From Dysidea avara (Eukaryota; Porifera; Demospongiae; Dictyoceratida; Dysideidae): a DNA stretch of 64,000 bases. A program made the position numbers and the translations under genes. This document shows positions 34,874-45,899 of this stretch, piece after piece. Position 1 is the first letter of the stretch. Every line of letters starts with the position of its first letter. The notes under the pieces were generated by a model that did no database searches, was not told the origin of the DNA, and saw nothing but the letters and a program-made list of their open reading frames with translations. Location: assembly GCF_963678975.1 (NCBI RefSeq), contig NC_089274.1, positions 17,005,633-17,069,632 on the forward strand. Reading direction: 5' to 3'.

Positions 34874-35505
34874 AGCACGTTCACTGGTATGTGACAGTTT
34901 CAGCGGGTGACCACGGGTTCAGTTCTTCTCCGTAGCAAATCATTAACCTGAATGTAGAGAGAATCACCAGGTGGGTTGATAGGAAGATGAGCCTATTCGA
35001 ATCAAGGACGCGAGAGGGAAATGGTCGCAAACCACTCGCATCAGCAATTAATATTAAATCAAACTGTCTAAATGTAAGATGATGAGTTTAAAAAGAGAAT
35101 TAGACTATGGTACGTATCTCGATCTTGTATGAGTACAATATGAAATAACTAGCATATCCCATGCATGGACACACTTAGCCAGCTAAGGATATTTTACAAA
35201 TGCAAGCACTTGGTCTAGTGTATGCTATTCATTAGGTCCATAATTATTTGCTGTATAGCTATACTAGCTATTCAACTATAATACGCTTATTACTTTGGTG
35301 GGCCCTCCCTTAATACCCGATAACAACATGGCTCATCAGTTCAGCACTATTGATTCCAAGGGAAATCATACAATTCAATTCAGATGCAGACAACTTTTGT
35401 GAGTTGTTTTTGTATCTGCTTTACCAGTTATAGGCACTGGAGGGCGAACACTGGAGGCAAAGCCTGTACGAGGTGCTTACCACGAGCCCGGGAACCTAAG
35501 CGAAA
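34874..35505. other. Between L-alpha and L-gamma; possible LINE ends
   Basis: Probably includes L-alpha's 5' untranslated region. GGCAAAGCCTGTACGAGG near 35455 resembles the 3' untranslated ends of L-beta and L-gamma, so a third short LINE end may be here. Confidence 0.4.
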
Positions 35506-35510
35506 ATCGT

Positions 35511-38500
35511 ATATTATTATGATTATGATTATGATTACTGATACAGATAAAGGCAAAACCTGTTGTATACCCGATCAATGCATTACTAAATTAAATCTAA
35601 AATTTAATGAATAATTATCCAACAGCGATTTAAATGTGTTGATTGAACTACTTTCTACAACAGAGGTAGGTAAACTGTTCCAATCATTAATCACTCTGTT
35701 CATAAAGTAATTTGATCTGCATAGTATTAAATCTTGAATGTTGCTTGAACAGTTTAAACTGGTGCCCCCTGGTAGAAGTAGTAGTGGAGTAGGTGTATAG
35801 ATTAGTAAAGTCAGAGCTGAAGTAGTCGTTAAGAATTTTGTATAGAAAAATTAAATCACCCTTCTGGCACCTATACAACAGTGATGGTAAGGATAGTAGT
35901 GACAGCCTCTCGAATTTGTCATGTAATGATGGGAGGAGACGGGTTCTCTGATCAAGGGTAAATAGTGGTCCCCAAATGGCATTACCGTATTCCAAGATGG
36001 GTCGAACTAGTATGGTAAACAACTTAGACAACATATCCAAGTCAAGATATTCAAAGGATCTCTTGATCATGCCAAGTATTTGGTTAGCTTTGGTTGTAAC
36101 TTTAGCAGTATGATCATGGAACTTAAGCTTGTCATCAAAGAGAATTCCAAGGTCATTGTGGGATGTAACTGTGTCAATTGGAATTCCATTAAGGTAATAG
36201 AAGCCATGATGGTGAGTTGGGCCAAAATGGAGATGCTTACATTTGGAGATGTTAAATTTCAATTGCCAGAGTTGTGACCATCTGTAAAGGCGATATAAGT
36301 CATTCTGTAATGTAACCTTGTCTTCTTCATTTCTTTCACATGGAAAATCTTTGTATCATCTGCAAACATGAACACAGGGCTATAGACACAATTGAAGGAA
36401 TGTCATTAACAAACATAGTGAAAAGTGAAGGGCCTAACACAGATCCTTGAGGGACACCGCTGGAGACCGAGACTTATATCCATTCAATACAATTTGCTGT
36501 TTTCTGTTAGACAAGAAGTTCTTAATTCATTCTAAGAGATTGCCGTGAATGCCAAAAGAAGTTAACTTTTGTAATAAACGTTGGTGTAGGACAGTATCAA
36601 ACGTTTTCTGAAATTTTAAGTAGATTACATCAACACAATAGCCATCCATTATCCAAATGCTGAGTAAGGTAATCCAATACCTGCAATAACTGGGTAGAAC
36701 ATGATCTTCCCGGCATAAAGCCAAATTGATAAGGAGAAATTAGATTGTTTGTAAATAGATGACTAAGTATTGTATTATTGTATTGTATTAATGCTTTACA
36801 ATGACCAGCACTGAAGGTCTGCAGCAACATGTGCTGCAGCAACATGTGCTGCAGCCTTAGGATTACCTAACCTAATTTCAAGGACTTAGACTTATGACTT
36901 ATAGCTGAAAAGGTGTAACAGAAAAGGGGCCAAAGTAAGGAAAAAAAATCCCTCCAACCCCAGGAATCGAACTGCAGGTCACCCAATGTCTAGTCGGGGC
37001 CACACTCAGTCTCCTCCAGGAGGGATGGATTTTCTTCCTTAATCCTAAAGTATGTGATATTTAACTATAGACTCCATCAGCTTACTGAAGATGGACGTTA
37101 AACTTACTGGTCTGTAATTACTAGCAAGATTCTGTGGACCTTTCTTATGAATTGGTGTTACATTGGCACACTTCCAGTCTGTTGGTAAAGTACCACTGCT
37201 ATATGACTTGTTGAATAAAATGGAGAATTGCACTGAAATAAATTCACTTACAGATTTAATTATGGATATAGGCCAACCATCTGGTCCAGGGGATTTGTTA
37301 TTTTGCAAATTCATTAGTTTGTCATAGACAACTGCAGGGGTGATTTCAATAGAGTCAGCAATAAGAGGAGAACTAGCTGAGTCAACTGTAGGAATTGTGG
37401 TGGTGTCCTCACAAGTAAAAACAGTTGAGAAATAGTCATTAAAAAGAGTTGCCATTTCAGGGTCAGCGCACACTGTGGAACCATTAGAGGTAAGCAGTTC
37501 ATTAATGCTAGGACGTATCTTTGTTCTCGAATTAATGTATCACCAAAATATTTTTGGTCTAGACTTCACACCTTCTACTAAACTCTTTTCAAAATCCTTT
37601 CTAAGATTACGAGTTAGGTTTCTAAATTGGTTGTTAATTGATTTAAAGTTGGATAGATCATCAGAGGAACGAGTTAAGAGACACTTCTTCCATAACTGGT
37701 TTTTCTTCCTTTTCAAACAAAACACTTCGGAGTTACAATACAGGTTTTTCTTTTCTTTCTGCTTGTAGGTGGGAACACATTTATCAAAGACATCCTGAAA
37801 AATGGGTAACCAAGCATCATTGGTATTAAGAGAATCAAGAATGGACACCCAGTCAATATCACTACGAAATTGTTTCATTAGGTAAATATTTGCTGCTCTG
37901 GTATTATACTTAATGTTATCAGTCTTCTTAGGCTCTGAGTAACACAATACATCAAATTGTATACAAATGTGGTCACTGTTGCCCAATGGTGGAAGATAGG
38001 ATAGATTATTAATCATGTCTTGCTCATTTGTAAAAACTAAATCCAATAAGCTTGGAGACTTATCTTGCCTAACCCTTGTAGGTTCGGTAACATGTTGGAA
38101 TAAGAATAAGTCATCTACTGAGTCAAGAAATGGTGTGATATGGCAATTAGTGGTGGAACTGGAAAGATCTGACCAAGAGACTTCTTTGAAGTTAAAGTCC
38201 CCACAAATTAATAAATGAGTTATAATTGCTAAGTTCGGTGAAAAGATCACAAAAGGATAAGACACTAGTACTGAGAGGGCTTGAAGGACTACGGTAAATA
38301 GAACCAACTAACAATGAATCAGATCCCCAGAGTTTCACACTGACTCATACGTGATCCTTAAAAACAGATAGGCTAAAAAACACTTGACAAGTTTGCAGCT
38401 TTTTAGAAACAAATATTCCTACTCCACGTATATTAGATGTAAGGGGACTGTAATCATCGGGATCAAAATTTAGGTAGAAAGAATAATCTGAAAGTATGAA

Positions 38501-38765
38501 TAAGGATAAATTAATGACAAAATTGGGGTGCTTTGGGAAGCATTTCGGTAATGATGATAATGTCAGGGGGTGAATGCCTGTAATTTGAGCTGAATGAAGG
38601 TCTCGCTTATTTAAAAACTGATCAGCATTTGTGTATAAAACTCTTAACTTATTATTACCTACTGTTACTGAAGCACTAACAACACCATCATCAGGAAGAC
38701 TGATTGGAATTCTGCCATGGCTAGTCAAAGCCTGAAAAGCAGATATGAAAGTTCTGTGTTAGTTT
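35511..38765 (-). mobile_element. LINE L-gamma: near full-length ORF2, broken
   Basis: On the minus strand from about 38728: endonuclease (VLYTNADQFLNKRDL, then ICGDFNFKEVSWSDL, LGNSDHICIQFDV), reverse transcriptase (NNKSPGPDGWP, LPTDWKCANVTPIHKKG, SNYRPVSLTSIFSKLME, FGFMPGRSCSTQLLQVLDYL, KFQKTFDTVLHQRLL), C-terminus (LKFNISKCKHLHFG, ILEYGNAIWGP) and an (ATAATC)n tail at 35511-35538. The tail and 3' end closely match L-beta, so they belong to one family. Frameshifts and an insertion at 36856-37050 inactivate it. ORF1 is missing. Confidence 0.88.
36856..37050 (-). mobile_element. SINE-like insertion in L-gamma with tRNA-type B box
   Basis: Within the reverse-transcriptase frame there is about 190 bp of unrelated DNA. 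Its minus strand has GCAGTTCGATTCCTGGGG, a good polymerase III B box, preceded by GACTAGACATTGGGTGACC. The borders CTTAGGATTA and TAATCCTAAAG are inverted, which is unusual for a SINE. A tandem CAGCAACATGTGCTG repeat adjoins at 36817-36850. Confidence 0.6.
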
Positions 38766-38819
38766 AACACTTTCTGGAGCATCAACAACCACTGAGGCAC
38801 CAATGGTGAGTACTTGAGT

Positions 38820-39034
38820 ACTATCGTATAGCTACGTAAAAAAAAATTGAGGTGGAAAATTTCCCGGCGTAGATCACCTTTCACCTACAAAAATTTTCCT
38901 CCATGCAATTATGCAAATAATTATAACTGCCTATACTACAAAAGTTTTCCTCTGAATCTTGCCATATATAGGTCTAGTCGTTCATCTATGAAAGTTTTCT
39001 ACCTCGAAACTTTTTACGTATACAGTAGCTATAG
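38820..39034. mobile_element. MITE with CTAYRTAGCTACGTAAAAA-like ends
   Basis: The left CTATCGTATAGCTACGTAAA pairs with the right end TTTACGTATACAGTAGCTATAG. Inner arms share GAGGTGGAAAATTTCC versus GAGGTAGAAAACTTTC when inverted, and CCTACAAAAATTTTCC lies within. Confidence 0.65.
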
Positions 39035-40106
39035 TATATATTAGAATTAATATTTATGCACTATAGCATTGGTAGTGGTACCATGACTTACGTTGACCAG
39101 CCTATAGGTGCTAACACAGCATCTGCTTGCTGCTGTTGCTGCTTGCCATGCTGCTGCATGCTGCTGGGGTGTGGTGTATGACCCCAATGACCCCAGGAGT
39201 GGAAAAAATTACTAAGTGCAGTGGAATTCTCTTAAAGGACTATCTGAATTAGAAAGACTTGTTGTTGAAGCAAAAGTTTATGCAAACACTTGAGTTTTAC
39301 CCTCGGTGTATGAGTGCCAAAAAAACCTAAAATGAGTAGTTTATTTGTACAAGTGTATGAGTACATTCTGCAATTTATATGGCTTATAAAATAATGAGAT
39401 AACCCACCCACTCACATGTGCATGGTATTCTATGAGAAACTGATGAGAAACAGGTTAGTGGCCTTATAGCTAGGGTTAGGGTTTGGGGGTTCAGCCATGT
39501 ATATTTGAATTCATTAATATAGGCGGCTATACATTTAACTAAAATCCAGGGTTCCACCAGCTATAGCAGCAGTGCATGGTTAAGCCCCTGACCACAAGGG
39601 ATGTTCTGGGGTGACACCAGTTACCCAAGACCATCCTTTGATGCATTACAACAAGTGACGAGAATTCTTTTCTTTTTGCATTTTTATGTTAAAGCCATGC
39701 ATTAAGTCACAAAAAACATCAGATCTCTCTTCCCCCTTCCCCAATCACCCACGCACTTTTATACCTCATATTTCCCAAGTACCATTTCCTCCATTTTCTC
39801 TGCAAATAAACTAGGCCTATTTAGTTTTAGATAGTCAGTCGTTCAGTTTCATTTACATGTATAACATCAGCTAAGGCCACTCCATATAAATTATCTGCTT
39901 CCCATCCTGAATGTGCGCCTAGTTTAACAATGACTTTGAAAAAACTTCATACTACCCCTGTAAGTCCACATCCGAACATATAGTCATCTATTACCTTCAG
40001 CATGCACCTGACAACAACTATAATCATATCACACCCATGCCGTGACATCCATGCATATAGCTACTTTATAGCATGTAATGGACACATTTCATAATAATGA
40101 AAAATT
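39035..40106. other. No gene; CTG/TGC-rich patch
   Basis: A short trinucleotide-rich run (TGCTGCTGTTGCTGC and GCTGCTGCATGCTGC) lies at 39125-39165. The rest is unrecognised. Confidence 0.4.
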
Positions 40107-40629
40107 CAACCGTCACCCCTAGCAACCTAAATTTTACATTATTTGTAGGTGTCAATGTCTTAAGTCACTTCTCCAAGTTTTAAAAGGATAGCATAAATAA
40201 GTCATGAGATATGACATTTTGAAGTTGCAATTTTCCTATACATTGTCAATGAGAGGGGCAACAGTTGCCCCTTCTCAGTAATCACACAAATCATGGGATT
40301 CAAGGTGTAGTATCTATGCCGGGTCATATCTTATGACCTATATATACACTATCCATTTAAAACTTGGAGAGATTATTGTTGACATTCATACCTACAAATT
40401 ATGAGATATATGTACTTTTGAATTTTTGGTTTTTGCATACGCCATTGAAATAGCTACCTCATTTTTGTAATTGCCCAGAAGGGGCAACTGTAGCCCTCTC
40501 ACATTGATATGTATGGAAAAACCATAAATTTCAAAATGTCATATCTTATGACATATAGTCTAGCTATATGCTATATCCTTGAGAAGTTACTTTAGACGTT
40601 GAAATTCAGGTTGCTAAGGGCAACGGTTA
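40107..40629. mobile_element. Foldback element with about 200-bp inverted arms
   Basis: Ends CAACCGTCACCCCTAGCAACC and GGTTGCTAAGGGCAACGGTTA are inverted. Arms contain ATGACATTTTGAA / TTCAAAATGTCATATC and AGAGGGGCAACAGTTGCCCC / AGAAGGGGCAACTGTAGCC. No coding frame. Confidence 0.85.
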
Positions 40630-41760
40630 TTGCTATAATGCTGTAAAGGAATATTGAAGTAGTAATAAACTGCAGTAATCTTGCGTATACCCATAAAAGG
40701 CTGCAATACTACCGGCCGGGGGGGATTCCACTGTCTTCCCCGTTATGTACAAGAAATTTTGTTTTGTTTTTTAGTGGTTTATATCGTCGTAGTATAGTAG
40801 TAGTAGTGAACGTCATGATAATGACAACATACAGGAATAGCTATATAGCTACAGGAGGCCTAGACTCAGGGGTACACAACTACCTGAAACACAGGTAGCT
40901 GGATCCAGCCTGGCAAGACAAAACCGTAAAACTATACTCAATAGCTATAGGTGTAGCTAATAGCAGCATAACCACAAATTTTGAAAGATGAATTTCTCAA
41001 ATCGTTGATGCATGGCAGGCCGAAGATATATAGCTAATGATCCGCACCAGGTGATAGTCACTGAGCAAGCATCCGCGCTTTCTGTGGCCTCGGCTTTTGA
41101 CACCGTGAGCCAGGGAAGACCGAGAAGTTACAGCATTTCTTCGTTATAGAGTTGCAGTCTCGGTCGCAGTTTAATAGCTCAGGGGATGCAGAGCACCCAT
41201 GCAGGCCCATATTTTTAGAGCCGCGTGATTGAGCGAAGAAGCAACGCCGGCAACAAACAGCGGTCACGTTTCTGAAGGTACCGGATGATAGCCCACCAGC
41301 CCCTGTCACTGTCCAGTACACGTACGGAGTGGAGAAGCGCCATTACGGTCCGGTCTGTCAAGGCACAAATGGTCCGGCCAGACCATTTGTGCTTACATAA
41401 CAGGTCCCTCCGGACCACCCATGTCAGTGCATAAATGGTCCGGGCTGAACATAAACGGTCTGCCTCCAGTCTGCATGCATGCACCCGCTAATTATGCTGG
41501 CGTGAATTTTGCAGCTTAGCTAAGCTATATTTATCTGAAGCATTATATGGTTGATGCTACAACGTAAATATTAAATCTTTGCTCACAACGTAGTTCCTGA
41601 GAATGCATGCCGCGGAATATAAAAATCAACCGCGACACTATAGAAATTGATTAATAACTCTAATAGAACAGTCAAAGATCAAGGAGAATGCGGAACGATT
41701 TCATTAAAGCATGTTATTTTGTAAAATAACTTTGATACTTTGGCTGGTACCTATTATCTA
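40630..41760. other. No gene; GGTCCGG palindromes near 41350-41460
   Basis: AAATGGTCCGGCCAGACCATTT and related CATAAATGGTCCGGGCTG sequences occur here and again near 43410 and 45690. The minus-strand open frames at 41058-41484 run through them and are not recognisable proteins. Confidence 0.4.
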
Positions 41761-42710
41761 TTATTGAGACCCAAATATCAGCGTGATGTTGACTCCATTT
41801 ATTATCAATCTTCCCTTTCTAATTAGTCTAACGCTCAACTTCACTAAATGTGTACATTTTCCCTTCAAATCTACTTCCAACACTAGATATCTTATTTCTA
41901 CTACTGAAGTGCAGTGTCATGAGACCCAAAAAGACTTAGGAGTGATACTCTCCAGTGACTTGAAGTGAACCAATCATTACAATTTTATAATATCCAATGC
42001 ATACAAATCATTGGGACTGATACGGCATACATTTTGTTTGTACATTTTTGTTCCAATCACTTCCATCAGCTAAAGCAAACTTGTATACTACTTTAGTTCG
42101 TCCCCACCTCACTTACTGCATGCTCACAGTTATGGTGACCATACCTCATTAAGGATATTATGTGCTTTGAGTGTATTCAGCGTCGAGTGACAAAATACAT
42201 TTCAAATAACTATGATACTAATTATAAATCCAGGCTACTTGAACTCAGACTCCTACCTCTAATGTATATCTTCGAGATCCTATTTTATTTGTGATCAAGT
42301 CACCTACACAAAATTTTGACATTAACAACTATAATATTATCACATTCTCTCAAGGACACACTGGATCTTCTACATGCAGCAAACTTAGTCATCTCGTACT
42401 AATAATCTAAATAGAAACTCCTATTTTCATCGCCTGCCTTGCTTGTGGAATGCCTTTCCAGCAATTGATACCAACCTCTCCATTGTAAACAAAACTAAAG
42501 GATTTCACTTTGTAGATCATCTCGATGATTAAAACCACTGTACCAACTTTATTTATATCCATGTAGCAGATGACATGAACTGCCACCACCTATTAACTTT
42601 CAGACATTAAAAGTATAAGTTAATTAAAATGCTTTATAATTACTGTATATTTACTGCATGGGACCTATGGCAACTTGCCATAAAGCAATAATAAATAAAT
42701 AAATAAATAT
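41760..42710 (+). pseudogene. LINE reverse transcriptase C-terminal fragment
   Basis: LNFTKCVHFPFKS followed by TQKDLGVILSSDLK is the segment after the YADD box; further shifted frames give a VRPHLTYC-like region near 42095 and CIQRRVTKYISNNYD near 42175. It ends in an (AAAT)n tail at 42687-42707. Many frame breaks. Confidence 0.75.
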
Positions 42711-43600
42711 TCCAAAGAAGCTACTTGTGCATTACCATACTATGGGACTCCTAAAATGCATAATTAGAATTGTAGCTATGCAATCAATAGCCCCCTTTTT
42801 TTTTCAAGGTATATGTAGCTATCATGATGAAATTTTAGTTTCTACATGCAAACCATGCAGTTTACCATTATAGCTAAATGTGCATACACTAATGCAGCTC
42901 TTTGTCAGGTTTCATGTTTACACAAAGTTAATAGTGTCAGGCAATAGCTTATACATCTATCTGCAAAAGACATAATAAACCATATCTATACTCATTTCTT
43001 ATCCAACCAACATATAATTTGGATGTCATAATGTGAGGCTACTTTCAGTAGTTTATTTGAGTAGCTGCTATATATTCAGTACTGAATATTTACCAGACTG
43101 CTGTATGGTGACTGTTCTATCTCAGTCTTGATTTTATAATACTGTAGTGTACAATTATTGATGCCCAGGCCTGGGACCCAAGTGGTCCGGGTTCTGCCTA
43201 CGCCTCTGTCAAATAGACATGGCTGAAACCATGTATGGTAATAGCTATAATTATGTTATGTATAGCTATAGCAATTGTTTTTGTCACTCAGTATAGCTAT
43301 TAATTTAATATTAAATCACGACAAGTAGTAAGTCTAGTGATGAGTGGCTTAGCTTTAACATTGACATTTATAACCCAGACCAGTTTTGCTCGGGTAGGAC
43401 CATCTTTGTTGTCATAGCTGGTCCGGCCGGATCATTTATAATGGCCGGTAGCCTCCAGTTGAGCTAGTGGACCATCAGTATACTGTACCCTAAAGATTTT
43501 ATTAATTGTACATCCGTTATTCTATACCTGTATGCAGTACTGTAAAGTTATAATCAATCAATCATTTATGTCGAACATAACAACACTTTAGCATTCTTAC
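42711..43600. other. No gene seen
   Basis: AT-rich, with a GGTCCGG motif near 43195 and 43430. Nothing else recognised. Confidence 0.4.
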
Positions 43601-43619
43601 GAAGAAACTGATCTGAAAC

Positions 43620-43755
43620 ACTGTCACTAAAGAGTTAAGCCGCTAGATGCCTACAAGATATTTGTTCTACCAATTTTAAACTATGCTGCGACAGTTTGGT
43701 CCCCACACACACAATACTACATCAATAAGCTAGAAGCTGTTCAGAAACCATTACC
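43620..43755 (+). pseudogene. LINE C-terminal fragment, upstream half of a split element
   Basis: YKIFVLPILNYAATVWSPHT and INKLEAVQK match the region just before the RRAARFV block of LINE ORF2. The expected continuation is found at 45260 (NERAARFIVSDYRR), so one element may have been split by the intervening 1.5 kb. Confidence 0.7.
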
Positions 43756-43756
43756 T

Positions 43757-45245
43757 TTGAGTGTACAGTGATGGTCATGGGTAAAGTCTTGCAAAACTCC
43801 CTAATATAACGCACGCTTTTGAATAATCTTTGCCTGTGTATTGTGATTTGCTTTGCCATGCTGTACTGTCATGTTATGTACTCTGTGTGTGTGTACGTGT
43901 ACGTACGTGCACACAAATATAATAATGTTTTAAATTAATGTAATATGTCTTTAATAGGGTAAGATCTTGAGAAAACTACCGATGGCTCTTGAACTTTTAT
44001 TTTTAATGCTATGTGTACAAATTTAATATAATGATGTAATCACGTGATGTAAAACACTACTTTTTGTAGTTGGGGGAAGGGCTGATTAAGGGGAGGGGGG
44101 GCACAATGTATATATGGTACTGTTGTTCAACCAGCTGATGATGTAGCTATATCTAGGATACTCTGCTGATGAATCTCTGTATGTTCATCAGCCAATGAAC
44201 ACTTATAAAGTCCTACTTGTTTTTTTTTTTTAACTAAAAAGGCGCGGGTTTCAGCTAACTATACTACCTGAACTTTTCTATCCAAAGAGTGCTGAATAGC
44301 TGTGTTTAGTTGGATTGCGGTCCGGAACGTTATCTGATATTTCCCGCCTTCATCCTTATCATAGTGTAAAGGATCTATGTCCTTATTAACAATCGCAGCA
44401 GGCGAGCAAGAAGTTGATGCTAACTAGTATTCTTTCAAGATGGTAAATTGAATATAATCACGTGTGTGAGTGAGTGAGTGAGTGAATGAGTGAGTGAGTG
44501 AGTGAGTGAGTGAGTGAGTGAGTGAGTGAGTGAGTGAGTGAGTGAGTGAGTGAGTGAGTGAGTGAGTGAGTGAGTGAGTGAGTGAGTGAGTGAGTGAGTG
44601 AGTGAGTGAGTGAGTGAGTGAGTGAGTGAGTGAGTGAGTGAACGAATGAGTGAGAGAAAGGGAGCGGGAAGGAAGGAGCGAGTGTGTGAGCTAGAGAGCA
44701 AGATTGCTAGTTAGCTAGTTAGTATGTGAGAGTGTGTGGTTGAATGTAGGGGGATTCCCCTCATTATGGTGTGTACAAGCTAATCACGTGCCTGTTCTAA
44801 TCTGGAAAGTGTTAAACATCGTGTTTTGTAATTTTTCAATTTCTTATCCAGGCTTGATTATGTTGTTAATTGAAAATTGTGGTTTTAAAAATGCAAGTAA
44901 CTATGTCAATATCTAATCAGTCATATTGAATATTATTTTGATGTTTAAGTGACCACTGTGTGGATTAGAGGTTATTTGGAGCTTTAAGTGTGTTTGCCTA
45001 AAAGCAATGCTCTATTATAGTTTCAACCCATACAAATTGTATTGCAATTACAGTGTTTTTTATTAATTAAATTGCCAGGGGTAAACAGCACAAATATTCT
45101 AGTTTTGTAATGCTAAACCAAATAATATTAGGTGGTTGATAACTTTAGAGGTTATTTAACAGCCACAGTCTATTCACTGGTGTGCTATGTTGCCTTATAT
45201 TTACATTCCCATATGTCTGCAATACATTTTTTCTCTCTTGAATTT
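43757..45245. mobile_element. Possible insertion between two LINE halves
   Basis: Near the borders, CATTACC...TGGTCATG on the left (43748-43780) and its inverse on the right (CATGACCATTGA...GGTAATG, 45253-45275) are inverted repeats. No transposase is seen. The long GTGA array lies inside. Confidence 0.45.
44463..44640. repeat. (GTGA)n microsatellite, about 178 bp
   Basis: About 44 nearly perfect GTGA units with one GTGAATGA interruption near the start. All three minus-strand frames are open in parts (Leu-Thr-His-Ser repeats), but this is a simple repeat. Confidence 0.98.
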
Positions 45246-45259
45246 CAGCCTCATGACCA

Positions 45260-45640
45260 TTGATTGTTGGTAATGAACGTGCCGCTCGTTTTATTGTGTC
45301 AGATTACCGCAGATTAAGTAGTATATCACATATCCTAAATTCATTAAAGTTAAAATCCATAGTGTACCACCATACAAGGCTTCGTCTCTTGATGTTCTAC
45401 AAGAGCTTCCTATCCCCAGTTATATTGCAAGATGTTTACGAGGAACCAGGATAAGTTCATCAAACCATCTGCTACTGTTGATGCATACAAATTTAGTTTT
45501 TATCCAAGATCAATTACCCTATGGAATCAACTACCAATCAATGATATTTTTTCCCTAAATGATTTTGATAGTGTTCTTCAATCAACACTGACACATTCAA
45601 TGAAAAACAGTAATTAATAATCTAAAGACATTGTTTTTAT
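45260..45640 (+). pseudogene. LINE ORF2 extreme C-terminus
   Basis: NERAARFIVSDYRRLSS, then a 1-base shift, then ATVDAYKFSFYPRSITLWNQ and NDFDSVLQ: the usual end of CR1/L2-type ORF2 (Y.FSF.PR.I..WN.LP). Downstream half of the split element above. Confidence 0.8.
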
Positions 45641-45899
45641 ACTCAAATTTGTGAGTTTTACAATCATAAATATATTATATGTTATGAGGTCCAGCCGGAC
45701 CGTTTATGTACCCGGACCAAATATTTTGTTACAGGTCGCCATTGTATGTTTAAACCATGTCAATGTCAGTATTTGCGTACATGGCAATGTTTGGACAGCG
45801 AAGTCGACAAAGCACATGAATCAAGGACAACACACAGAACTCGTCGAATGAACTCCAAAGTGGGTGTGCTCTCCGATTCAGGTCAGTATAAACTAGCTA

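Noticed and set aside
39468-39492. AGGGTTAGGGTTTGGGGG telomere-like run
   Set aside because: Too short and internal; no further units.
41058-41484. Overlapping minus-strand open frames
   Set aside because: They pass through GGTCCGG palindromes and resemble no protein; no splice or start support.
44435-44701. Minus-strand open frame rich in Leu-Thr-His-Ser repeats
   Set aside because: It is the translation of the (GTGA)n microsatellite; any four-base repeat without stops gives such a frame.
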